Assembly (NCBI RefSeq): GCF_024790395.1
Contig: NZ_JAJISC010000006.1
Location: forward strand, 238,129-302,128
DNA length: 64,000 nt
Source of the DNA: Halomonas dongshanensis
GTDB lineage: Bacteria; Pseudomonadota; Gammaproteobacteria; Pseudomonadales; Halomonadaceae
Direction of reading: 5' to 3'
Both the position numbers and the translations under genes were made by a program. The first letter of the stretch is position 1, and every line of letters starts with the position of its first letter. Shown here one piece after another: positions 53,871 through 63,798 of the stretch. The notes beneath the pieces are model-generated. The model was given only the letters and a program-made list of their open reading frames with translations, ran no database searches and had not been told where the DNA came from.

Positions 53871-54716
53871 TCAAAGCGCCTCGACCACCTCGTCTACCTG
53901 CATTTTCAGGCTCTGCAGGCCGCCGCCGGAGAGGTACCAGAGTGCCGGGGTCAGTACGGCTACGCGAACGTCTTCGGCGCCAGCGTCGGTCAACTCGTTT
54001 TCGAGCGCATCGGTGTCGAGCGGATCGTTACCGATGGCGGCGCTACGATCGACGACGAGCACGACGTCCGGGGCGATCTGGGCAATGGCGTCGGCAGACA
54101 GACGTATGAACGTGCGCTCGCCAAAGGTCTCGCTAGGCACGCCGTCGGGAATGTCGAGGGCGGGCAGCTGTAGCACGTCGTGGACGACCGCGTGGCGGTT
54201 GTAGGATAGGCTGCCGTCGTTGTGCGTGACGACCAAGACGCGCGGTGCGTCGCTTAGCGCTTCGCGCTGGGCATCGATATGGGCGTGCAGGGCCTTAAGC
54301 GCTTGCTCGGCCTGCTCTTCGGCATCCAGGCGGCTGGCGATATCGTGCACGGTGGCATCGAAGGCCTCGAGGTAGTCATCACCTTGAACGCCAGTGTTAA
54401 CCGCCGTGGCGATCTCTTCGAATTCACCAGACCACTCGCCCTGACGGCCCGAGTAGAAGATCAGGCTGGGGGCGCTTTCAGCTAGGGCATCGAAGTCGGG
54501 CGAGCGTAGGCCGCCGATATCGGTATAGCGCTCGTCCTGATACCGAGAGAGGTAGTCGGGGAGGTTCTGATAAGGAACGCCAACGATCTGGTCGCTCAAA
54601 CCGAGTTCGTCGAGGGTATCCAGCGTGCCTAGGTCGAAACTGGCAACTCGCTCTTCGGCTTGGGCAAAGGCGGTAGTAGAGAGAGCGACGGCGGCTACCA
54701 AGAGTTTGATTTTCAT
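53871..54716 (-). CDS. periplasmic iron-siderophore binding protein (orphan)
   Basis: A 281-residue protein with a cleavable signal peptide (KIKLLVAAVALSTTAFA-QA) and a periplasmic-binding-protein fold of the ferric siderophore type (IGGLRSPDFDALAESAPSLI, PRVLVVTHNDGSLSYN). It resembles FatB/CeuE-like receptors for catecholate or hydroxamate siderophores. There is no lipobox. No permease, ATPase or outer-membrane receptor gene lies nearby, so it must work with components encoded elsewhere. GGAAGG precedes the ATG at 54716. A near-perfect palindrome sits just upstream. Confidence 0.82.
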   Translation of the reverse strand: MKIKLLVAAVALSTTAFAQAEERVASFDLGTLDTLDELGLSDQIVGVPYQNLPDYLSRYQDERYTDIGGLRSPDFDALAESAPSLIFYSGRQGEWSGEFEEIATAVNTGVQGDDYLEAFDATVHDIASRLDAEEQAEQALKALHAHIDAQREALSDAPRVLVVTHNDGSLSYNRHAVVHDVLQLPALDIPDGVPSETFGERTFIRLSADAIAQIAPDVVLVVDRSAAIGNDPLDTDALENELTDAGAEDVRVAVLTPALWYLSGGGLQSLKMQVDEVVEAL

Positions 54717-54733
54717 AATCCTTCCTTCCATGA

Positions 54734-54759
54734 GAAAAACTTTTATATAAGAGTTTTTC
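54734..54759. promoter_or_regulatory. 26-bp palindrome upstream of the siderophore-binding gene
   Basis: GAAAAAC at 54734-54740 and its exact inverted copy GTTTTTC at 54753-54759 flank an AT-rich, almost symmetric centre. It ends 18 bp before the start codon, so it could be an operator overlapping the promoter or an mRNA hairpin over the leader. It is not a classical Fur box, though an iron-responsive role would fit the gene. Confidence 0.4.
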
Positions 54760-54831
54760 GCATGCTCTCAGAGAACGCAGTAAGTGTCTTTACTCGAATG
54801 CGAAACGGTTTGTTCCGAATTCTTCAATAAG

Positions 54832-54847
54832 CCTACCTTCCGGTAGG
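54832..54847. promoter_or_regulatory. inverted repeat, probable TetR operator
   Basis: CCTACC at 54832-54837 and GGTAGG at 54842-54847 around TTCC form an inverted repeat 73 bp before the TetR gene start. Operators of this ACCTACC/GGTAGGT type are common for AcrR-like TetR repressors, so it is likely the autoregulatory site for the TetR-efflux pair. Confidence 0.5.
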
Positions 54848-54920
54848 TCGTAATTTGCGTTATCCTGCGCCACCTTCAACGACCACTTTACTCGCTTAAG
54901 AAAGAGCGCAGGAGGATGTC

Positions 54921-55520
54921 ATGCAGGCCCGTTCGCCTACTTATGACCGCATTTTAGAGGCCGCCAGCGCACATTTTGCCGAGCGCGGTTACGATGGCTC
55001 GTCATTGACCCATATCGCCTCGGCCGTTGGCATTCGCAAGCCCTCGCTTTATGCCCACTTCGCCAATAAAAATGCCCTCTATATGGAGGTATTCAAGCAG
55101 GCGCTACAGCAAGAGTGCGCCATGGTGGCGCGCTGCTTCGACGAGGAGGGCGGTGTTGCAACACCCGGTGCAGGTTATGCCGATAGCCTGATTGCACGTC
55201 ATGCCAGCAACGAGCCGCTGCATTTTTTACTACGTACCAGCTATACACCGCCCGCTGAGCTTCGCGTCGCCATCGACGAAGGGCACGAGCGCTACCTGGA
55301 CCTTCTCCACGATACCTTCTGCGCCAAGCTGCGTGCCTGCGTGCAGGCAGCCAACCTCGATGATGCGGCTATCTCGCAGTATGGCCAGGCTTACGTCGGC
55401 ATCATCGATAGCCTCCAGGTCAAGCTGGTCTACACCGATCGCGAGCAAGCCGCCGCACGTTGGGCCGTCATGCAGCGACTGCTGGCCGATGCCCTCGAAC
55501 ACGCTACGTCCAAGGAGTAA
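54921..55520 (+). CDS. TetR/AcrR-family repressor
   Basis: A 199-residue regulator with an N-terminal helix-turn-helix (SPTYDRILEAASAHFAERGY, then SSLTHIASAVGIRKPSLYAH) and a helical ligand domain. GGAGGA lies just before the ATG. It is followed 5 bp later by an MFS efflux gene and a candidate operator lies upstream, the usual layout of a drug-responsive repressor that controls its own operon. The inducer is unknown. Confidence 0.9.
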   Translation: MQARSPTYDRILEAASAHFAERGYDGSSLTHIASAVGIRKPSLYAHFANKNALYMEVFKQALQQECAMVARCFDEEGGVATPGAGYADSLIARHASNEPLHFLLRTSYTPPAELRVAIDEGHERYLDLLHDTFCAKLRACVQAANLDDAAISQYGQAYVGIIDSLQVKLVYTDREQAAARWAVMQRLLADALEHATSKE

Positions 55521-55525
55521 ATCTT

Positions 55526-56755
55526 ATGTCGACGTCACTACCCCCTTCGCGTGGCCACATCGGACTCGCGCTTTTGATACTGCTAGCGCTGGTGACGGCG
55601 CTGGATGCCATGGCCATCGATATGTATTTGCCCGGCATGCCCGCTATGGCGGAGGCCTTCGATGTACCGCCGGGGCGCATTCAGCAGACGCTTTCGGTCT
55701 TTCTTGCTGGGCTTGCCATCGGCCAGGGCCTTTATGGCCCACTGCTGGATCGTTTCGGGCGGCGGCTACCGCTGCTCGTCGGGGTCGGCATTTTTGTGCT
55801 GGGTTCTATCTGGGCGGCGCTGGCGCAAAGCGTCGAAACGTTGATGGTGGCTCGTTTCGTGCAAGCGCTTGGTGCCGCAGCGGGGCTGGTAGCTCCCCGG
55901 GCCATCGTCGCCGACCTCTGCGACATGAAGGAGTCTGCCCGCATCTTCTCTTTGTTGATGCAGGTGATGATGATCGCGCCCGTCGTAGCACCTCTATTGG
56001 GTAGCTTCTTGCTCGGTCACGGCGATTGGCAGCTCATCTTCTGGGTTTTGGCCGCGCTGGGGATGATCGGGCTGGTATGGGGGATGCGCGCGGTACCCGA
56101 TTCACTTGCCCCTGATGCGCGTACGGCACTAAGTGTCGGCGGTGTGATGCGCGCCTACGGTCGTCAACTTCGCCACGGTGTCTTCATGTGTTACGCCTTG
56201 GCAGGGGGGATGATCATGGGGTCCCTATTCACCTATATCAGCGCATCGGCGTTCGTCTTTACCGACCACTACGCGCTGACACCGACGCAGTTCAGCTATG
56301 TGTTTGCCGCCAACTCTATCGCCTTGGTTATCGGGGGCGGAATAAGTAATGCGCTGCTCAAACGAGGCGTTGCGACTCAAAACGCCATGCTGGTGGGAAT
56401 GGCGCTGCATGCCGTGGCAGGAGGCTTGCTGTTTGCGCTGACGTTTTGGGCGGCACCTGGACTCGTGCTTTATGCGAGCGTGCTGGCCTTGGCCGTTGGG
56501 GCGATGGGGCTCATTTTCGGCAACGTGACGGCGCTGACCATGGCCTGCGCGGGGCGCCAAGCGGGTGTCGCGTCGGCGCTGATGGGTGTCATTCACTATC
56601 TGGTCGCAGCACTCATCGGCTACGGCGTAAGCCTGCTGCCTCAAGGCCCGGCCACGCTACCCATGGCGCTGGCGTTTTGCGGCGTGGCGTCTTTGATCTT
56701 CAGCGTGATCGCGGGAAGCCTTGGCAATCAGCAGCTAAAGTCCGTAAACGCCTAG
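55526..56755 (+). CDS. Bcr/CflA-family multidrug efflux transporter (MFS)
   Basis: A 409-residue, twelve-helix exporter. The Bcr/CflA signature LDAMAIDMYLPGMPAMAEAF is in helix 1, motif A is YGPLLDRFGRRLPLLVG, and motif C-like glycine-rich helix 5 is MMIAPVVAPLLGSFLL. The family expels bicyclomycin, chloramphenicol and related compounds. The ATG at 55526 has AAGGAG upstream and lies 5 bp after the TetR stop, so they form one operon. A bidirectional terminator follows at 56822. Confidence 0.88.
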   Translation: MSTSLPPSRGHIGLALLILLALVTALDAMAIDMYLPGMPAMAEAFDVPPGRIQQTLSVFLAGLAIGQGLYGPLLDRFGRRLPLLVGVGIFVLGSIWAALAQSVETLMVARFVQALGAAAGLVAPRAIVADLCDMKESARIFSLLMQVMMIAPVVAPLLGSFLLGHGDWQLIFWVLAALGMIGLVWGMRAVPDSLAPDARTALSVGGVMRAYGRQLRHGVFMCYALAGGMIMGSLFTYISASAFVFTDHYALTPTQFSYVFAANSIALVIGGGISNALLKRGVATQNAMLVGMALHAVAGGLLFALTFWAAPGLVLYASVLALAVGAMGLIFGNVTALTMACAGRQAGVASALMGVIHYLVAALIGYGVSLLPQGPATLPMALAFCGVASLIFSVIAGSLGNQQLKSVNA

Positions 56756-56821
56756 GTGACGGGCCACTTCTGATCTTCGTTCGTACGCGATGACAACGTA
56801 CTAGATAACGAACTACTAAAA

Positions 56822-56853
56822 CGCCCCCGATGTGAAAGCATCGGGGGCGTTTT
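56822..56853. terminator. bidirectional intrinsic terminator
   Basis: CGCCCCCGATG at 56822-56832 pairs with CATCGGGGGCG at 56839-56849, with Ts after it on the plus strand and a short A-run before it (56817-56820) that gives Ts on the minus strand. It can end both the efflux operon and the convergent Pmp3 gene. Confidence 0.85.
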
Positions 56854-56857
56854 CGTC

Positions 56858-57046
56858 TTAACTATTGCGTGAATTGCGAATCTTCTTATCGGTTTCGTAC
56901 TGGCTCAACGCGTAGACCGACCAGATCGCTGCGGGCACCCAACCGATCAGGGTGATCTGCAGAATCAGGCAGATGATCCCGGCGAACGGGCGACCAATGG
57001 TGAAGAACTGAAGCCACGGCAATAGCAGGGCAAGCAGTAAACGCAT
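56858..57046 (-). CDS. YqaE/Pmp3-family small membrane protein
   Basis: A 62-residue proteolipid with two helices: LLLALLLPWLQFFTIGRPFA and IICLILQITLIGWVPAAIWS, the Pmp3/YqaE pattern, and a charged tail. Homologs in fungi, plants and bacteria influence membrane potential and salt tolerance, which would suit a halophile; direct function in bacteria is not settled. AAGGAGAGAG precedes the ATG. Confidence 0.88.
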   Translation of the reverse strand: MRLLLALLLPWLQFFTIGRPFAGIICLILQITLIGWVPAAIWSVYALSQYETDKKIRNSRNS

Positions 57047-57120
57047 GTCACTCTCTCCTTGATTCGATGACGAGCGCCATTATGGCAGAACGACGCCGAA
57101 GTAGGACAGTGTGACGGGCC

Positions 57121-58035
57121 TCACCCCTGCCGAACAGCGGCCGTTATCATCCCCAGAAAGGCATCTACCACGCGGTTGGGGCGTCGGTCGCGGCGGGTGA
57201 TCAAGACGAAGGGAATGCGGTAGTGGCGGCTGGCGGCGTGCAGCGCGCGCATGGTGCCGCGCTCGACCCAGCGCGAGGCGACGTGTTCGGGGAGATAGCC
57301 GATGTAGCGTCCGGTGAGGATGAGAAAGGCGGCGCCCTCGCGGTCTGAGGCCGAGGCGCGCAAGTTGAGCGCTTCGTGGGCCTGGCGCGCATCGCTAGGC
57401 AACGGGTAGCGCGGGGCAATGCTAGGGCAGGCGGCAATCTCGTCCCAAGCGAGCGTGCCATCGCCCCGCTCGAACAGCGAATGCCCCGTCGCGCAATATA
57501 GATAGGAGGGCTCATCGTAAAGCCAGTGAGTATCGAGGCTGGCGGGGAGGTTGACGGCGGGCACGACACCCACGTGTAGCTGACCATCGATCACCGCACG
57601 AATCACCGCATCCGACGGCTCCATGCGGATGTTGATGCTAACCTCGTGCTGGGGCGCAGCAAGCTTAGCCAGTGCGTCGGTGACGTGCATCGCGGGGAGC
57701 GTGACGAGGTTGTCGGTGATACCGATGTTGAACTCGCCCTTAAGCGTGCGGTGCAGGGCGTTGACGTCGCTACGAAAGGCTTCGAGCGAGGCAAGCAGGG
57801 TCAGTCCCGCCTGGTAGATCTCCTTACCCTCTTCGGTGAGGCTGAAGCCGCCGCGCCCGCGCTGACAGAGCGAGAAGCCAAGCCTACCTTCTAGGTCGTT
57901 CATGTGCTGACTGATCGCCGAGCGGCTAATGCCAAGCGTGGTTTCGGCAGCGGTGAATCCGCCACACTCCACGACCGTATTGAAAATACGGATCAACCGA
58001 ATTTCGTAGTCGCTCATTTGGCCAAGGGATGGCAT
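57121..58035 (-). CDS. LysR-family transcriptional regulator
   Basis: About 304 residues. The N-terminal winged helix is clear (IRIFNTVVECGGFTAAETTL, SRSAISQHMNDLEGRLGFSL), followed by a LysR substrate-binding domain (GEFNIGITDNLVTLPAMHV). Two nearby ATGs are possible, 58035 and 58017, and neither has a good ribosome site; I list the longer. It is divergent to the GGDEF-EAL gene across about 186 bp in which I see no clear T-N11-A box. Its target and inducer are unknown. Confidence 0.85.
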   Translation of the reverse strand: MPSLGQMSDYEIRLIRIFNTVVECGGFTAAETTLGISRSAISQHMNDLEGRLGFSLCQRGRGGFSLTEEGKEIYQAGLTLLASLEAFRSDVNALHRTLKGEFNIGITDNLVTLPAMHVTDALAKLAAPQHEVSINIRMEPSDAVIRAVIDGQLHVGVVPAVNLPASLDTHWLYDEPSYLYCATGHSLFERGDGTLAWDEIAACPSIAPRYPLPSDARQAHEALNLRASASDREGAAFLILTGRYIGYLPEHVASRWVERGTMRALHAASRHYRIPFVLITRRDRRPNRVVDAFLGMITAAVRQG

Positions 58036-58221
58036 ACCGAACTCGCAGAGGCTAGTGTAGAGTGCGCTTAACAATTAAGGCGTTAGAATGACCGAGGAGC
58101 TGTGATCACGCTGCGCCCCACGGCGTCGCTAGAACCTAGCCTCAAGGTATAAGACAACCTCCCTCAGGTCACGCAACGTCTTCACACCGTGGCACTTTCA
58201 AAAGACTGACTGAATGGGATA

Positions 58222-60954
58222 GTGCTGACTGTGGATGCCAATACCGAGAGCTCACCCTATGTGGCGCCCGCCGACGAGGCTGAGGGGCGGGCCGCTTTTC
58301 GGCGCCAGCGCCGTCAGGTCATTGGTATCTACCTTACGGCTTTGCTGCTGCTATTGATGCTGTTCGGTGGGCTTCTCCTTCAGCAGTACCGCGATGAAGT
58401 CGCAGCCGCCGAGGGGCGCAACGCCGCCAAGGCGAGTGTGGTGGTCGAGTGGGCCAAAAGCGTCTTTTCATTGAGCGGCCAAGCGCTCATGGGCGTGGCC
58501 GAACTGGTCGATGCTCAAGGCATGCCCAATGCCGAAAGCCAAGCGTCGATGAGCGCCGCCTTGCGCGAGCGTAACCGCTACATGGCGTTGGTCGACGAAC
58601 TCGGCGTGCTCGACCGCGACGGTATCGTGGTGGCCAGTAGCGACCAGGCGCACTACGCCGGGAGCGATTTCGCCGATAGCGAACTCTTTACCCGTCTTCG
58701 CAGCGGCGAAGTAGAGGAGGCCGTGACGCCGCTCTACTGGTCGGAGAGCGGGCAGGCCTATTTTTTTGGTCACGGCCGTCGGCTGATCGACGCCAAGGGC
58801 CGGTTTCTAGGCGTGGCCATAGCGCGCGTCTCGCCACGCGTCTTTACCGAGACGGTGTTGAGCATGCAAATCGGCCAAGGAGAAAGCATTGCCCTCGTCG
58901 ACCCCGCCATTCGTCTTATCGCGCGTAATCCACAGGTCGAAGAGTACGCCCCTGGCCAACGCTTGGTAGCCCCCATGACCCAGGCGGCCTTGGCCCAGGG
59001 AGAAAATCACTGGTCGCACATTTTTTGGTCGCCGCTCGATCAGCGCAAACGCCTGTTCTGGCTCGAAAGAGTCGATAGCTACCCGTTATGGGTGGTGGTC
59101 GGCGTGGATATGGCGGAAGTGTTGGCCGGTTGGCGTCAGCGGTTGAGTATTTTCGCTTGCCTTTGGTGTCTCATCGGCCTGCTTGGAGCCTGGGGCGTTC
59201 GGCACTATGTGCGCCGCCTTACCCTGGCCCAGCAGCTTGAAAAGCGACTACGTGAGCGCGAGCAGGCGCGGGCCGAGCTCAGCGTCATTGCCGCCGCCTT
59301 CCAGGCCAATCTGGGTATCCTGATCACCGACGCGCGCGGGCGTATTTTGCGTGCCAACGCCATGTTTACCCGGATTACCGGCTACTCGGAGGCTGAGATC
59401 GTCGGGCGTCATCCGCGCATGTTCAGCTCGGGGCAGCACGACGCGCTATTTTACCGGGAGCTATGGCGCAGCGTACGCGAGCAGGGCCACTGGGAGGGCG
59501 AAATATGGAACCGCCACAAGCACGGCGAGCTGCTGCCGCAATGGCTTGCCATCAGCGCCGTGCGCGATACCCAAGGCGTGCTTAGCCACTTCGTAGCCAC
59601 GGTCATGGATATTAGCGAGCGTAAGGCGGCCGAAGAGGAGATTCATCAACTGGCGTTTTTCGACTCGGTCACGGGGCTAGCCAACCGGCGCCTGTTCATG
59701 GATCGCCTGAGTGCGGCCTTGAAGCAGGGGGCTCGTCACCAGCGCTTTGGGGCGCTGCTGTTCATCGATATCGACCACTTCAAGCAGGTCAACGACACCC
59801 TTGGCCATCACGCGGGGGATCGGCTGCTCGCTGGTGTGGCGGGAAGCCTTACTCGGCGGCTGCGTGAAAGCGATACGCTCGCGCGCCTGGGTGGTGACGA
59901 GTTCGCCGTGCTAATCGAGGCGCTCGACGACGACCCTGCGCGCGCTGCCGAGCTTGCCGAACGCATCGCCCACAAGCTCATGGCCGCCATTAGCGAGACG
60001 AGCGCGCTGTTCGATCAGTCGTTATCCATTAGTGCAAGCGTGGGCATCGCCCTACTGGATGACCCCTACGTGAGTGTCGATGAGTACCTGCAGCGTGCCG
60101 ATATGGCAGTCTTTCAGGCCAAGGCGCAAGGCCGTGATCGGTTCTGTTTCTTCGACCCCGAAATGCAGGAGGCCCTGCTGGCCTCGATTCGCTTGGAGCG
60201 CGATATGCGCCAAGCAGCCACGCTCGATCAGTGGCAGCTTTACTATCAGCCGCAGGTCGACGAGCAGGGAGTGATTACTGGCGCCGAAGCGCTGTTACGC
60301 TGGGCGCATCCCGAGCGTGGCGTGGTATCGCCTGCCGAGTTCATCCCCCTTCTTGAGAGCACGCAACTGATCAACGACGTCGGCGCCTGGGCGCTAGAGC
60401 GGGCCTGCGAACAGCTCGTGGTATGGGCCTCGCAGCCGCAGTTTGCTGCGCTGACGGTCTCGGTCAATATCAGCCCCATGCAGTTTCGTGAGCGCCACTT
60501 CGTGGCTCGCTTGGAAGAGATATTTACGCGTACTCAGGTGCCGCTTTCCCGGCTCAAACTCGAGATCACCGAAACCCTCTTGGTCGATGCGCCCGAACAG
60601 GCGCGCGCCACCATGTCACTCTTGCAGGCTCTTGGCGTGCGCTTTTCGCTAGACGATTTCGGGACAGGGTACTCGTCGCTGGCTTATCTTGCTCAGTTGC
60701 CGCTGGATCAGCTCAAGATCGATCAGACCTTCGTCAAGCAGTTGCCCGATAGCCGTGCCAACGCTGCCATCGTCGAAAGTATCATCGTGCTGGCGCAAAG
60801 TTTGGAGCTCGAAGTGATCGCCGAAGGGGTCGAAAACGTCGAACAGCGCGCGTGGCTTCTTGCCCACGGCTGCCGCCTCTATCAGGGCTACTACTTTGCC
60901 CGGCCGATGGCGCTCGAGGCCTTCGAAGCACGCATTATGAGGCGCGCACTCTAG
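58222..60954 (+). CDS. membrane PAS-GGDEF-EAL cyclic di-GMP enzyme
   Basis: A 910-residue signalling protein. Helices at about 34-55 and 300-322 enclose a periplasmic Cache-like sensor (about 60-295). A PAS domain (about 350-470) leads to a GGDEF domain with an intact [10 protein letters not shown] near residue 557 and then an EAL domain with [11 protein letters not shown] near 688 and [13 protein letters not shown]. Both motifs look catalytically competent, so it could make or break cyclic di-GMP depending on signal. The frame starts with GTG at 58222 (a GTG three codons later is possible). Its stop overlaps the convergent moaA stop by 4 bp. Confidence 0.92.
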   Translation: MLTVDANTESSPYVAPADEAEGRAAFRRQRRQVIGIYLTALLLLLMLFGGLLLQQYRDEVAAAEGRNAAKASVVVEWAKSVFSLSGQALMGVAELVDAQGMPNAESQASMSAALRERNRYMALVDELGVLDRDGIVVASSDQAHYAGSDFADSELFTRLRSGEVEEAVTPLYWSESGQAYFFGHGRRLIDAKGRFLGVAIARVSPRVFTETVLSMQIGQGESIALVDPAIRLIARNPQVEEYAPGQRLVAPMTQAALAQGENHWSHIFWSPLDQRKRLFWLERVDSYPLWVVVGVDMAEVLAGWRQRLSIFACLWCLIGLLGAWGVRHYVRRLTLAQQLEKRLREREQARAELSVIAAAFQANLGILITDARGRILRANAMFTRITGYSEAEIVGRHPRMFSSGQHDALFYRELWRSVREQGHWEGEIWNRHKHGELLPQWLAISAVRDTQGVLSHFVATVMDISERKAAEEEIHQLAFFDSVTGLANRRLFMDRLSAALKQGARHQRFGALLFIDIDHFKQVNDTLGHHAGDRLLAGVAGSLTRRLRESDTLARLGGDEFAVLIEALDDDPARAAELAERIAHKLMAAISETSALFDQSLSISASVGIALLDDPYVSVDEYLQRADMAVFQAKAQGRDRFCFFDPEMQEALLASIRLERDMRQAATLDQWQLYYQPQVDEQGVITGAEALLRWAHPERGVVSPAEFIPLLESTQLINDVGAWALERACEQLVVWASQPQFAALTVSVNISPMQFRERHFVARLEEIFTRTQVPLSRLKLEITETLLVDAPEQARATMSLLQALGVRFSLDDFGTGYSSLAYLAQLPLDQLKIDQTFVKQLPDSRANAAIVESIIVLAQSLELEVIAEGVENVEQRAWLLAHGCRLYQGYYFARPMALEAFEARIMRRAL

Positions 60955-61943
60955 CCGCCTGTCATGTTCATGAAGCGTACTACCTGGACATCGCCGTCGG
61001 TGGTGAAGTGGTGGCGCTCGGGTTTGAGCGGCATCGCCGCGATGATGGCCGCCTTCAGCGCCTCGATATCACCGGGATACCGGCGCAGTACGGCGCGTAG
61101 ATCCACCGAGTGCTCGTTCCCTAAGCAGAGCAGAAGTCGCCCCTCGACGGTCACGCGCACGCGGTTGCAGCTGGCGCAAAAATTGTGGCTGTGGGGCGAG
61201 ATAAAACCGATACGCGAGGTGCTATCGACCATGCGAAAGTAGCGCGACGGTCCTGGTGTGGTTTCGGCGCTGGGAATCAGCGGATGGCGCGCTTCGATCA
61301 GCGCCTGGACGGTGTCGCTGGAACAGAAGGTCTCGGCGCGGGAGTGATCGGAAACGTCGCCCAGCGGCATCTCCTCGATGAAGCTGATGTCCACGCCTTC
61401 GCGGCGGGCGAACTCGACCAGGTCGAGCACTTCGTCGTCGTTGCGCCCTTTAAGGATGACGGCGTTGAGCTTGATGCGCCGAAAGCCCGCCTCTTGCGCA
61501 GCGCGGATGCCATCGATCACCTTCTCAAGGTTGCCCGTGCGGGTCAGGGCACGAAAGCGTTCGGGGTCGAGCGAGTCGAGGCTGACGTTGAGGCGCCTGA
61601 GTCCGCCTTGATACAGCGCATCGGCATGCTTTCGAAGCCCTGCACCGTTGGTGGTCATGGTGAAATCATTGAGCCCCGGCAGCTCGCCGATGCGCTCGAC
61701 CAGCTCGTTGATACCGCGGCGCACCAGCGGCTCGCCGCCGGTCAGGCGAATCTTTTCCACGCCGAGCTGAGTGAACGCCTCGGCCACGAGCGCAAGCTCC
61801 TCGATCGATAGCACCTGCGCGCGGGGGAGAAAGGTCATCTCCTCGCTCATGCAGTAGACGCAGCGAAAATCGCAGCGATCGGTCACCGAAAGGCGCACGT
61901 AGCGCACCCGGCGGCCGAAATCATCGATCAGTTGTTCGCTCAT
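60951..61943 (-). CDS. moaA: GTP 3',8-cyclase MoaA (molybdenum cofactor step 1)
   Basis: This radical SAM enzyme converts GTP to the cyclic precursor of molybdopterin with MoaC. The 330-residue protein has the N-terminal cluster motif [15 protein letters not shown], the second [4Fe-4S] cysteines in [15 protein letters not shown] and LLLCLG, and the C-terminal GG tail (NMTGG) needed for activity. It overlaps the end of moeA by 4 bp (ATGA), so it is translationally coupled. The product ultimately supplies NarG in this window. Confidence 0.95.
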   Translation of the reverse strand: MSEQLIDDFGRRVRYVRLSVTDRCDFRCVYCMSEEMTFLPRAQVLSIEELALVAEAFTQLGVEKIRLTGGEPLVRRGINELVERIGELPGLNDFTMTTNGAGLRKHADALYQGGLRRLNVSLDSLDPERFRALTRTGNLEKVIDGIRAAQEAGFRRIKLNAVILKGRNDDEVLDLVEFARREGVDISFIEEMPLGDVSDHSRAETFCSSDTVQALIEARHPLIPSAETTPGPSRYFRMVDSTSRIGFISPHSHNFCASCNRVRVTVEGRLLLCLGNEHSVDLRAVLRRYPGDIEALKAAIIAAMPLKPERHHFTTDGDVQVVRFMNMTGG

Positions 61944-63190
61944 AAGCCCTCTATCAGCGGTTGAATGTCGACGACCTCGCCGGGGCGTACGGTATCGCGC
62001 GCCTCGGCGATCTCGATCAGACAGTTGGCGGCGAGCATCGAGGTCAGCACCCCCGACCCTTGTGCGCCCGTGCTGCGCACACGCAAACGGCCGTCGGGAC
62101 CAGTGTAGTAGACGCCGCGCAGAAAATCGGTGCGCTCAACGCGGCTCGTTAGCGCCTCGTCGGACACCGCTAAAAGCCGCTTAGGCGACGTGTCGGACTG
62201 GCCTTGAAAGCGTGCCAGTAGCGGCGCGACGAATTGGGTAAAGGTTACCATGACCGCCACGGGGTTGCCGGGCAGGCCCACGAAGGGCGTGCATGCCTTC
62301 CCAAGCCAGCCGCAAGCCAGTGGGCGCCCAGGGCGCAGCGCCACGCGCCAAAAAGCAAGACGGCCAAGGTCACTCAAAGCTTGGCGGGTAACATCGGCCT
62401 GGCCCATCGAAACACCGCCGCTGGTAAGAACCAGATCGCTCTGCATGGCCTGCTCGAGCGCCTGAGTAATGACCTCGCGGTCGTCGGGAAGAATACCTAA
62501 ATCCAGCACCTCGGCCCCCGCTTGCTGTAGCAGGCCCCGCAGCGTGAAGCGGTTAGCGTCATAGACACCGCCTGCGAGCAAGGGTTCGCCGGGAGCGGTG
62601 ACCTCGTCGCCGGTGGAAAAGAGCGCAACGGTCGGGCGCCGGTAAACGTAGACGTCGGTCTGGCCTAGCGCTGCGGCGAGCCCCAACGCGGCGGCGCCAA
62701 GACGCGTCCCTGCGGCAAGAGGTATCGAGCCGCGCGCCATGTCTTCACCTGCCTGGCGTACGTGCTGGCCGCTGCGTACGCGTTCGGGATGCGTGACCTC
62801 GACGCTTGCGCCGTCAAAGCCTTGTGTGAGCTGCTCGCGCATGATCACCGTGTCGGTGCCTTTTGGCAGCGCAGCACCGGTGGTGATACGCACGCAGCTA
62901 CCGGCAGGAACGTGCTCGGCAAAGACGTGGCCCGCCAGCGCCGTTCCCACTACTGGCCAGTGGGTTTGCCGAGCATCGCGCCAAGCCAGGGCAATGCCAT
63001 CCATGGCGGCGTTGGTGTGGGCGGGCACGTCGATGTCGGCCACTATGGGGGCTGCCAAGTAGCGCCCGTAGGCGTTCGAGAGCGGCACGCGCTCATGCCC
63101 GAGCGGTGTGGGGACAAGGGTTAAAAGCGCTTCGCGAGCCGCCTCGACGCTTAGCATCTGCTCGCCGAGATCGAAGCAGGAGAGCGTCAT
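61940..63190 (-). CDS. moeA: molybdopterin molybdenumtransferase MoeA
   Basis: MoeA inserts molybdate into adenylated molybdopterin. The 416-residue protein has [34 protein letters not shown], and the conserved [11 protein letters not shown] and [13 protein letters not shown] segments. I chose the ATG at 63190, which overlaps the mobA stop in an ATGA; the longer frame lies in mobA. Length is close to E. coli MoeA (411). Confidence 0.94.
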   Translation of the reverse strand: MTLSCFDLGEQMLSVEAAREALLTLVPTPLGHERVPLSNAYGRYLAAPIVADIDVPAHTNAAMDGIALAWRDARQTHWPVVGTALAGHVFAEHVPAGSCVRITTGAALPKGTDTVIMREQLTQGFDGASVEVTHPERVRSGQHVRQAGEDMARGSIPLAAGTRLGAAALGLAAALGQTDVYVYRRPTVALFSTGDEVTAPGEPLLAGGVYDANRFTLRGLLQQAGAEVLDLGILPDDREVITQALEQAMQSDLVLTSGGVSMGQADVTRQALSDLGRLAFWRVALRPGRPLACGWLGKACTPFVGLPGNPVAVMVTFTQFVAPLLARFQGQSDTSPKRLLAVSDEALTSRVERTDFLRGVYYTGPDGRLRVRSTGAQGSGVLTSMLAANCLIEIAEARDTVRPGEVVDIQPLIEGL

Positions 63191-63798
63191 GGCAGCACTC
63201 CTTGCGCCCCGTTGAGCAAGCGCAGCTCCCACTGGTGCTTCTCTTCTTCGGTGTTGAGGTTGGCAAAGGCGTCCACGCAGTCCGCCATATCGATCTGCGC
63301 AGCGCCATGGCGTGCGTACCAGCGCGAAAGCTTGCGCTCTCCTGCCGCCAGCGCCGCGCCAAGATCGTCCTTTAGCGCCGTACGTACCAGCGCGACAGCG
63401 GGGTGCTCGCGTTCGCCATCGAAGGCTACGGCGATAGCGTGATCCCCAAGCCCCGCGACCATACGCGCCACCAGATCCTGCGGCAGCAAAGGGGTGTCGC
63501 AGGGGGCAATCAATAGCCACGGCGTGCGCGCGGCGCCAAGAGCGCTATAAAGCCCCATCAGCGGGCCTTCGAAACCGGGGTGGGCGTCCTCGATCACGCG
63601 CCAGCCAAACAGCGCGTAGGCGTCGATATTACGATTGGCGCTGATCAGCACTTCTGCTACCTGGCCGTCGAGGCGCATCGCCGTATGGGCAAAGAGCGGC
63701 TTTCCAGCGAAGGGTTCGAGCCCCTTGTCGCGCCCGCCCATGCGCCTGCCTGCGCCTCCGGCGAGAATCACGCCGGTAAGATCGGCGGTAGCGAGCAT
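63187..63798 (-). CDS. mobA: molybdenum cofactor guanylyltransferase MobA
   Basis: MobA attaches GMP to Mo-molybdopterin, giving the bis-MGD form used by nitrate reductase NarG. The 203-residue protein has the nucleotide-binding signature LAGGAGRRMGGRDKG near the N-terminus and the metal-binding LIAPCDTPLLPQ. It is the first gene of mobA-moeA-moaA; each junction is an ATGA overlap. Its 5' end and leader are duplicated further right (63880-64000). Confidence 0.94.
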   Translation of the reverse strand: MLATADLTGVILAGGAGRRMGGRDKGLEPFAGKPLFAHTAMRLDGQVAEVLISANRNIDAYALFGWRVIEDAHPGFEGPLMGLYSALGAARTPWLLIAPCDTPLLPQDLVARMVAGLGDHAIAVAFDGEREHPAVALVRTALKDDLGAALAAGERKLSRWYARHGAAQIDMADCVDAFANLNTEEEKHQWELRLLNGAQGVLP

